This document shows positions 37,347 through 42,799 of a stretch of 42,799 nucleotides of DNA, one piece after another. The notes beneath the pieces are model-generated. The model was not told where the DNA came from. It was given only the letters and a program-made list of their open reading frames with translations, and searched no databases. The number at the start of each line of letters is the position of its first letter. Positions within the stretch are counted from its first letter, which is position 1. This DNA comes from a virus, in the IMG/VR virus record IMGVR_UViG_3300031276_000005, positions 1 to 42,799 of that record; one strand, given 5' to 3'. A program made the position numbers and the translations under genes.

Positions 37347-38752
37347 TGGAAAGAGACATTGACTATACGAATGAAGAGTATAACAAGCTCAACAAAAAAT
37401 GGCAATTGATTAATGATATTTGTGATGTCGACGAGGTCGAAAAATATATCGTCAAACTTAATCCAAATGACTTGAGCACTGCGAATACTACCAGGAACAA
37501 CACGTATAAATCACGGGCTGTATTTTACGAGTTGGCGTCATTTACCCGTCGTGGACTGCTTGGTATGCTGTTTAGAAAGTGGCCGAAGTTTTCTGCGCCT
37601 TCTCAGATTGAGTACTTAACTTTTAATGCTGATGGTGAAGGAAATTCAATATATCAACAGTCTCAACAGGTGGCGAAGTCTGTTATCGGTAAAGGAAAAT
37701 GCGGGCTGCTTGTTGATTATCCACAGGTCGACGGTGATGTTTCTCGCGAAGATATGATATCGCTTCGGTATGTTGCGACGATTAAAAAGTTTGAACCTGA
37801 ACAAATTCTTCTACCGATTGACACTATCACTATCGGTGCAGTGACAAAAGTATCGAGAATTCGTCTTAAAACATCGGTGTTTGAAAACGGTGAGGACATA
37901 TCGGTTATCCGTGTTCTTGAGTTGGTTGATAATGTGTATTATTCTTCTGAATATCGAGAATTAGATAAGGGATGGCAGTTATACAAAAGTGCTGCCGTTA
38001 AAGATGGTTCAGGGAAATTTCTCGATGAAATACCTTTTGTTTTTATCGGATCAGAAACAAATACGATGCATACCAACCAGCCTCCGATGTATGGAATCTG
38101 CAAAATAAATGTCGGACATTATAATAACTCAGCAGCGTATGAGGATTCAGTGCATTTTGTTGGACAGGTCCAGCCGGTTGCAAGCGGATTGACTGTTGAT
38201 GATGTAAAAAACATGGAAAAAGAAGGTATGTACTGGGGCTCTGGTAGATTAATGGCAATGGCCGATCCATCTGGAAAATGGGAGCTGCTTCAAGGTGAAG
38301 AGAATATGATTGCCCGGGAAGCAATGGACGCAAAGGTAAAAGATGCAGTCGGTCTCGGTGCTATGTTTATAATGCCTGGTAGTGCGGTAAAGACGGCAAC
38401 ACAATCAGAAGGTGAACAGATTGTTCAGCATTCCATACTTTCTCTTATAGCAAGTAATTTATCTGAAGGATATACAAAGCTTCTTGAATGGTGTTGCGCG
38501 TTTATGAATGTTACACCTCCTGCTGATATGGAATATACGGTATTTCAGGACTTCATTTCAAAGAATGCCGACCCGCAACTGTTGCAGCAGTTGCTTGCCG
38601 GTCTCATGAGTGGAAACATTACGCAAGGCGCGTTTATCGGGTACCTGCAGAAAATGGAGATCGAAGACTCTGAGAAAACGGTTGACGAAATAAAAGAGGA
38701 GCTGCAAGGTGAGGGTGGATCAGCCGGAAATCTTGATTTGAATGTGGAGTAA
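37346..38752 (+). CDS. Portal protein (DUF4055-type)
   Basis: A 468-residue protein starting at the last base of the terminase stop. KYIVKLNPNDLS..NTTRNNTYKSRAVFYELASFTRRGLLGMLFRKWP at the N-terminus, IGKGKCGLLVDYPQ and MFIMPGSAVKTATQSEGE match a portal family annotated as DUF4055. It forms the dodecamer at the vertex through which DNA enters. The C-terminal 60 residues are helical (LLQQLLAGLMSGNIT...QKMEIEDSEKTVDEIKEELQG). Confidence 0.9.
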   Translation: MERDIDYTNEEYNKLNKKWQLINDICDVDEVEKYIVKLNPNDLSTANTTRNNTYKSRAVFYELASFTRRGLLGMLFRKWPKFSAPSQIEYLTFNADGEGNSIYQQSQQVAKSVIGKGKCGLLVDYPQVDGDVSREDMISLRYVATIKKFEPEQILLPIDTITIGAVTKVSRIRLKTSVFENGEDISVIRVLELVDNVYYSSEYRELDKGWQLYKSAAVKDGSGKFLDEIPFVFIGSETNTMHTNQPPMYGICKINVGHYNNSAAYEDSVHFVGQVQPVASGLTVDDVKNMEKEGMYWGSGRLMAMADPSGKWELLQGEENMIAREAMDAKVKDAVGLGAMFIMPGSAVKTATQSEGEQIVQHSILSLIASNLSEGYTKLLEWCCAFMNVTPPADMEYTVFQDFISKNADPQLLQQLLAGLMSGNITQGAFIGYLQKMEIEDSEKTVDEIKEELQGEGGSAGNLDLNVE

Positions 38753-38754
38753 AA

Positions 38755-39021
38755 ATGACTGATGACGATATTGAAAAAATGTTAAGTAGTGACGGACAAT
38801 ATGAAGATGAAAAGTTTCTTGAAAAAAAAGTCGCTGAAATAATGGAAAAATTTGACTCTGTCCAGATATTTGCCACAAGATACACTCCGGGAGATGGTAA
38901 TAAAAGCGTATCAGTGACAAAGGGGAATGGTGAATGGTATGCAAGAGTTGGTCTTGTAAAAGACTGGATAATAAGGCAAGATGAATGTACTCGAATAAAC
39001 GAAAGAGAACAAGAGGAATAA
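38755..39021 (+). CDS. Small head-operon protein, unknown
   Basis: An 88-residue acidic protein between portal and MuF-like genes. The N-terminal half is a Glu-rich helix (EDEKFLEKKVAEIMEKFDSV), the rest beta-like (QIFATRYTPGDGNKSVSVTKGNGEWYARVGLVKDWI). The layout, strands then a helix ending in charged residues, is common in small phage proteins of this place. Function unknown. Confidence 0.6.
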   Translation: MTDDDIEKMLSSDGQYEDEKFLEKKVAEIMEKFDSVQIFATRYTPGDGNKSVSVTKGNGEWYARVGLVKDWIIRQDECTRINEREQEE

Positions 39022-39022
39022 T

Positions 39023-40111
39023 ATGCCTAAAGCTCCACCGCTACTCATTCAATCAACGACCCGCCATCAAGTATATCTCGAAGGACATAAAACTCACGTT
39101 GCCAACGAGTTTAAACCGTTTCTGAAAAAAATGGCAAAAATCGTAAATCAACGCCTCGGTGTGAAAGATATTACCGAGTTTAACCGTGTTCGCCTTGAAA
39201 AGATGATCAAACATATTCACGATGACGTTTCCGACGTTTATCGATCACATTACAAGGTATGGTGTGAACAAGTATACGACCTGGCAGAGTATGAAGCAGG
39301 ATTTGAGGTTCGCAGCCTGTCTAATATTGTTGACAATTGCGATTTCGCTCTACCGTCTCGATCACAACTTGAATCGGCGGTAAAAAATACTCCGTTTACA
39401 TCATTACCAGGACCAGATAAAGGAAAGCTCCTTGAATCGTTTTACGCTGAATGGAGTATGAAAACAATCAATTCTGTCGATGGTATAGTTCGAGCAGGAT
39501 TTTATAATGGATTAACCACACCTCAAATAGTACGGCAGATTATCGGTACTCCGAAGCTCAAATTTGCAGACGGTCAACTCAACAAAGGAAATCGCGATAT
39601 TGAAATACTCACTCGTACCGCATTGCAGCATTCAGCTGCGGTTGCCAGAAAGACGGTAGGTTTAGCAAACTCTGATATCGTTCGCGGAATACAAATTGTC
39701 GCAACACTCGACGGCAGAACATCAACTCAGTGTAAGGCAAGAGATGGCCAAATTTATCCTATTTCAACTGGTCCGTATCCTCCTTATCATCCTGGGTGTC
39801 GTACATCGTTTGTTTATACGCTTGATAATCGGTATTCATTTCTCGATAAAAACGCAACCAGGGCGTCACGCAATGAAAGTGGTACGGTAACGCCGGTTGA
39901 TGCGAAAAAAGATTATTACCACTGGTTAAAGGATCAGAGCAAAGATTTCCAGGTATCAGTACTCGGAAAAAAGAGAGCAGTATTATTTCGCGATGGTAAA
40001 TTGTCAGTTGAGAGATTCAAAGAATTGAATTACGATAAAAACTTCAAGCAGCGGACGCTTGAAGAAATGGAAGAGTTGGAACCGTTGGTGTTTGAGCGAG
40101 CGGGGTTATAA
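39023..40111 (+). CDS. MuF-like head morphogenesis protein
   Basis: A 362-residue protein. Residues about 195-270 carry TRTALQHSAAVARKTVGLAN, VATLDGRTSTQCKARDGQIYPI and PPYHPGCRTSFVYTL, the classic phage Mu F / SPP1 gp7 domain (Cys/His motif 'C..RDG...P.HP.CR'). The N-terminal half is helical. It is a minor capsid component that helps early DNA entry and head assembly. Its stop is two bases from the stop of the convergent lipoprotein gene. Confidence 0.9.
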   Translation: MPKAPPLLIQSTTRHQVYLEGHKTHVANEFKPFLKKMAKIVNQRLGVKDITEFNRVRLEKMIKHIHDDVSDVYRSHYKVWCEQVYDLAEYEAGFEVRSLSNIVDNCDFALPSRSQLESAVKNTPFTSLPGPDKGKLLESFYAEWSMKTINSVDGIVRAGFYNGLTTPQIVRQIIGTPKLKFADGQLNKGNRDIEILTRTALQHSAAVARKTVGLANSDIVRGIQIVATLDGRTSTQCKARDGQIYPISTGPYPPYHPGCRTSFVYTLDNRYSFLDKNATRASRNESGTVTPVDAKKDYYHWLKDQSKDFQVSVLGKKRAVLFRDGKLSVERFKELNYDKNFKQRTLEEMEELEPLVFERAGL

Positions 40112-40112
40112 C

Positions 40113-40406
40113 CTACCACAAAAAAACCTTATACTTCATACAAAAAAGCGTAGATGTAAATTGAACAGTTCCACGTTCAAAATCCCAAACACCCGAAAGG
40201 TCTTTCCATGTGGTATCTGTTATCATCGCCATAATTTTTCCACATGAAAATTTGCCTGGTTCAAATGTTTCGCAGAAACCGATTTCACTCTCACATGGAA
40301 ACGTGCCTTCGATTATTTCCGGCGAATCGATGTAGACAATTTTCTCGATTGTGTTTGTGCATGCTGATAAGATTAACAACGACAGTAGAATGGTGAGTGT
40401 TTTCAT
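40113..40406 (-). CDS. Lipoprotein of module 2 (HTH + exported protein)
   Basis: A 97-residue protein from ATG 40406 (AAGGAGCACATC ahead). MKTLTILLSLLILSAC carries a textbook lipobox (LSAC), giving an 80-residue outer-membrane or periplasmic lipoprotein with three more cysteines (PCESEIGFC, SCGK). It follows the HTH gene at 40435 in the same way as the exported protein of module 1. Candidate superinfection-exclusion or conversion lipoprotein. Confidence 0.68.
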   Translation of the reverse strand: MKTLTILLSLLILSACTNTIEKIVYIDSPEIIEGTFPCESEIGFCETFEPGKFSCGKIMAMITDTTWKDLSGVWDFERGTVQFTSTLFCMKYKVFLW

Positions 40407-40434
40407 GATGTGCTCCTTTGGTATGGTTTGTAAA

Positions 40435-40623
40435 CTATTTCTCCACCTCTTCCAGTACCTGGTCAATTTTCTCTCTGATGTGATCCGGCATATCATAAAA
40501 CCCGTTCAGGTAATTCGACAGCGTACCGTATGGCACACCTATTTTAATTGCAAGTTCCTTTCGGCTAATATTGCCCTTTCTGATTTTTTCCTTCAGGGCG
40601 TTTAATTTTTTTAGGTCAGGCAT
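40435..40623 (-). CDS. Small HTH protein of module 2
   Basis: A 62-residue protein. ISRKELAIKIGVPYGTLSNYLNGFYDMPDHIREKIDQVLEE is a helix-turn-helix region homologous to the module 1 protein. The N-terminal MPDLKKLNALKEKIRKG is basic. It is a likely DNA-binding regulator. It sits at the end of the 41.8-kb leftward operon. Confidence 0.75.
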   Translation of the reverse strand: MPDLKKLNALKEKIRKGNISRKELAIKIGVPYGTLSNYLNGFYDMPDHIREKIDQVLEEVEK

Positions 40624-40637
40624 ATTTTTCCCTTCTG

Positions 40638-41198
40638 TTAAATTGAAAATAGTACCGCGAGTGATTCGGCGGCGGCTTTTTCGGCGCAGCGTTTACGCTG
40701 CCACTCCCTGTACTTCTCTCGATTCTCTGGTTTGGAATAATACTTCTGATTGTACTTTCGTTGTTTCTTCAATCTCAGCATCCGCCTCGTATTATCTAAT
40801 TTAGAACAGTATTCTTGTATGTACTCCCGCATCCTCTCCCGGTTGTACTCCCGCATCCTCTCCCGGTTCTCTGGTTTGGAAAGATACTTCTGGATGTACT
40901 TCCGGTACTCTGGTTTTGAACGTCGCACCCGCTCTTCCTCTCGGTGTTTATCCCTGAACTCTGGTTTGGAATGGTACTCTCGCTGCCTCTCTCGCCTGCT
41001 CTCAATATTCTCTGGTTTTCGCGCCCATTTCAGCTTCTGCTCTCGGTAACGCTCTCGGTTTTCCGGTTTGGAAAGGTACTCTCGCATCCTCTCTCGACCC
41101 TTATTCCGGTTTCTTTCCTTCGAGCAAACCTTCCCGCAAGTTACAGCACATCTCTTCTTCTCAAACACCTTCCCACAAACCACGCAAACCGCAATCAT
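40638..41198 (-). CDS. Repeat protein with N-terminal zinc finger
   Basis: A 186-residue protein from ATG 41198 (GGGAGAAAAAA ahead, ATGA overlap with the previous stop). Residues 4-28 CVVCGKVFEKKRC and CGKVC form a zinc site. From about residue 38 to 165 there are about eight imperfect 15-20 residue repeats built on Y.SKPENRER.RE, which at the DNA level are also repetitive (TTCTCTGGTTTGGAA). Extremely basic with Glu, so probably nucleic-acid binding. Function unknown. Confidence 0.68.
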   Translation of the reverse strand: MIAVCVVCGKVFEKKRCAVTCGKVCSKERNRNKGRERMREYLSKPENRERYREQKLKWARKPENIESRRERQREYHSKPEFRDKHREEERVRRSKPEYRKYIQKYLSKPENRERMREYNRERMREYIQEYCSKLDNTRRMLRLKKQRKYNQKYYSKPENREKYREWQRKRCAEKAAAESLAVLFSI

Positions 41199-41827
41199 TT
41201 TTTTCTCCCTGCCAATTCCTTTACTATCGCCCACAATTCAGATTCGGTAAATTCCGCTTTCGACGGAAAAACAACTTTACCGTTTGAGATAACATACTTT
41301 TTATTTTCCGGCGGCGCTGATTTCGTCCATTCCGTTGTGCGCTGACTCTCGACGTATGCCCGCTGCTCTGGCAAAGTGCGGATGTGATCGTATGCAACTA
41401 CCTGGCGCTGCTGTTGTCCGGTAAGCGATTTGAATTCAGCTTTAATGGAATCGGTCTGCCCGTTTTCTCGAATGACAAGAACATCAATAGGCTTTGAGAG
41501 AATGACTTCCTGATCTTTTACGGGCAACCGGCGGATCAGGTTCGCACCGTTGTGACTGTAAACGAGTAGCGCCGGGGCAATCTTACCCATTCCGCAGAGT
41601 GCAAATTGTTCCCATTTGATTTCCGGTATATCGGGAAACGCCTCTTTGGCCTCGGATTCTTTCCCGGCAGCTATTAACCGGACATAGTTTCTTCCGAAAT
41701 TGAGCAACCGTTCACCGATGAACTTATAATCGGCTTTCATTTCGTCAATGATCTTCTGAAATTCGCCAGCGGACATTTTCACCGTTCTTCCCATAGCGTT
41801 GTCGAGCAATTCTTTATCACTTGTCAT
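41195..41827 (-). CDS. First gene of the leftward block beside the scaffold gene, unknown
   Basis: A 210-residue protein, ATG 41827 after AAAGGAG. N-terminal helical part (NAMGRTVKMSAGEFQKIIDEMKADYKFIGERLLNFG), then DQEVILSKPIDVLVIREN, TDSIKAEFKSLTGQQQRQVV and a C-terminal strand-rich part. The helix-turn pattern KSLTGQQQRQVVAYDHI may be a DNA-binding element. No family is recognised. Could be a regulator, given its own early-type promoter. Confidence 0.6.
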   Translation of the reverse strand: MTSDKELLDNAMGRTVKMSAGEFQKIIDEMKADYKFIGERLLNFGRNYVRLIAAGKESEAKEAFPDIPEIKWEQFALCGMGKIAPALLVYSHNGANLIRRLPVKDQEVILSKPIDVLVIRENGQTDSIKAEFKSLTGQQQRQVVAYDHIRTLPEQRAYVESQRTTEWTKSAPPENKKYVISNGKVVFPSKAEFTESELWAIVKELAGRKK

Positions 41828-41882
41828 TTAACAACTCCTTTGATTAATGTTTAAACTACACAAAAACAACACCACAACAATA

Positions 41883-41911
41883 AATATAACAATTATGTTG
41901 GAAAAATGCAA
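41883..41911 (-). promoter_or_regulatory. Early-type promoter of the 41.8-kb operon
   Basis: On the reverse strand TTGCAT (41906-41911), 17 bases, TATATT (41883-41888), identical hexamers and spacing to the main leftward promoter. Start near 41876 and about 50 bases of leader before ATG 41827. Confidence 0.72.
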
Positions 41912-41936
41912 CAATTAAATAGATTATTTTAGCCTA

Positions 41937-41942
41937 TATAAT
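41937..41942 (+). promoter_or_regulatory. Late promoter -10 element
   Basis: A perfect TATAAT (41937-41942) with no good -35 at 17 bases (ATTAAA at 41914). It would start a short leader of about 100 bases that ends at the terminator 42018-42054, in front of the scaffold gene. Weak -35 elements are usual for promoters that need an activator. Confidence 0.5.
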
Positions 41943-42017
41943 AATATATTAATAACGACAGGTGTATCACACCAAATCGGGCACCTCACGGACTGATCCT
42001 CCGGGATGCAAGAAAAA

Positions 42018-42054
42018 GCGGCGTATGGGCCATACCTCATGCGTCGCTTTTTTT
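42018..42054 (+). terminator. Intrinsic terminator before the late operon
   Basis: GCGGCGTATG (42018-42027) pairs with CATGCGTCGC (42038-42047) with two G-T wobbles, followed by seven T (42048-42054). The upstream side has AAAAA, so it could also act on the other strand. It lies 35 bases before ATG 42089 with no recognisable promoter between, so late expression must read through it. Confidence 0.78.
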
Positions 42055-42088
42055 ATGCCCGAAACCAAACAATAAAACCGGGGGTTTT

Positions 42089-42799
42089 ATGGCTTTAAAG
42101 TATGAACTTGACAATCTGGACGGCGTATCGGATGCGCTGAAAGGTGAGTACGAGAAGACAGATGCAGGAAAGTACCGTCTCAAAGTCGATGGCGTCGAGG
42201 ACGTTACCGGACTGAAGAAAAACCGAGACGACCTTCTTGCAGAGCAGGTGAAGGCGAAGGAAAGAATTCGGGCGATGGAAGCCGAGCTTGAAGAGTTCAA
42301 GAAAACCGCCGCCAAAGGTTCTGGGAATTACGAAGACGTTGTGAAAATGTATGAGGACAAAATCAACGCCATCAAAACCGAAACCGAAACCAACATTTCG
42401 CAGATGCGAAGTCAAATCGGTCAACTTACAGCCGGTGCAGAAGCAACGAAGCTCGCTGCAAAACTCGCCAGATCGGTGAAAGGCGAAGACGGTAAAGATT
42501 ATTCGACTATCGATGTTCTCGAACCGCTTATCAAGCAACGGACAAGAACCGACATTCGGGACGGTAAGGCCGTTCTGGTAGTGCTTAACAAAAACGGAAA
42601 TCCGACAGCCGATACGATGGCTGATCTCGAAAAGGAAATCGTAAACAATCCAGCATATTCCCCTCTTATTACCGGGTCAAAAGCGTCGGGCGCAGCGGAT
42701 CACGGGGCAGGGCCGGGGAGCAAGGCTGATGTTGATATCATGAAACTGCCGCCCGTAGAACGCATGAAAGCAGCACGTCGGGCCGCAGCAAAAAAGTAA
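42089..42799 (+). CDS. Capsid scaffold protein
   Basis: A 236-residue acidic protein with no hydrophobic core. The N-terminus MALKYELDNLDGVSDALKGEY, followed by YRLKVDGVEDVTGLKKNRDDLL, is the usual start of phage scaffold-like proteins. Residues about 55-120 form a long charged coiled coil. A basic tail (PVERMKAARRAAAKK) ends the protein, for contact with the capsid. Its stop is the end of the window, and the same end occurs at 1-127. On the circle it is the first gene of the late operon. Confidence 0.85.
   Translation: MALKYELDNLDGVSDALKGEYEKTDAGKYRLKVDGVEDVTGLKKNRDDLLAEQVKAKERIRAMEAELEEFKKTAAKGSGNYEDVVKMYEDKINAIKTETETNISQMRSQIGQLTAGAEATKLAAKLARSVKGEDGKDYSTIDVLEPLIKQRTRTDIRDGKAVLVVLNKNGNPTADTMADLEKEIVNNPAYSPLITGSKASGAADHGAGPGSKADVDIMKLPPVERMKAARRAAAKK
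42673..42799 (+). repeat. Terminal direct repeat, copy 2
   Basis: Identical to bases 1-127. See copy 1. Joining the ends restores one scaffold gene followed by the major capsid gene. Confidence 0.95.

Noticed and set aside
40730-41100. CRISPR-like array of short repeats
   Set aside because: The repeats are imperfect, coding, in frame with a SKPENRER protein repeat, and have no unique spacers of constant length.
1-42799. tRNA genes
   Set aside because: I looked for GGTTCRA-type T-arms with matching acceptor stems; the only similar string (near 40258) lies in the lipoprotein gene and has no cloverleaf.

Overview
The window is the complete genome of a tailed, siphovirus-like dsDNA phage, written as a circle with overlapping ends. 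Bases 1-127 repeat bases 42673-42799 exactly, so the unique length is 42,672 bp and the first gene is the duplicated 3' end of the scaffold gene that closes the window. The host cannot be named from sequence. Many signal peptides, two lipobox-like sequences and one excellent sigma-54-type promoter fit a Gram-negative-like host, but that is inference. I see no integrase, DNA polymerase, primase, tRNA or CRISPR array, and no recognisable peptidoglycan-cleaving endolysin.

Layout. Rightward late genes start at 42089 and continue through the circle junction to 16061: scaffold, major capsid protein, cement proteins, head-tail connectors, tail terminator, tail tube, tail assembly chaperones joined by a -1 frameshift, tape measure, tail tip, a 998-residue fibre, several exported or membrane proteins, a holin candidate and a class-3-lipase-like enzyme. 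The packaging genes (35678-40111: small and large terminase, portal, MuF-like protein) are separated from the scaffold gene by a leftward block (40113-41827). Leftward early genes fill 16132-30349: replication initiator and DnaC-like loader, RecT, a PolB-type exonuclease, a Rad50-like ATPase, RusA, an ASCH protein, a GIY-YIG nuclease and many small proteins. A second early set (30505-34603) runs rightward from a divergent promoter and contains a PAPS-reductase-like enzyme and a non-coding RNA region.

The most unusual region is 16.1-20.6 kb. Twelve small leftward genes are separated by eleven palindromic elements that look like integron attC sites: a YAACGG-type box, an arm, a spacer of varying length, the complementary arm, then a GTTATGC/GTTAGCN-type box. 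Two elements share a 41-bp identical stretch although their genes differ. Several genes read straight through their element. This is the structure of an integron cassette array without an integrase (CALIN), carried by a phage and preceded by its own promoter.

A phage-wide promoter type, TTGCAT-like -35, exactly 17 bp, TATATT, is found before the early leftward operon, the early rightward operon, the cassette array, the replication operon, the 41.8-kb operon and a small RNA gene. The 31987 operon instead has a near-perfect sigma-54 -24/-12 element. The late operon has a TATAAT -10 followed by a strong terminator before the scaffold gene, which suggests control by antitermination. A likely replication origin (three perfect 11-bp tandem repeats) lies inside the initiator gene. 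Two homologous modules, each a small HTH protein followed by an exported protein, sit in leftward orientation on either side of the packaging genes.
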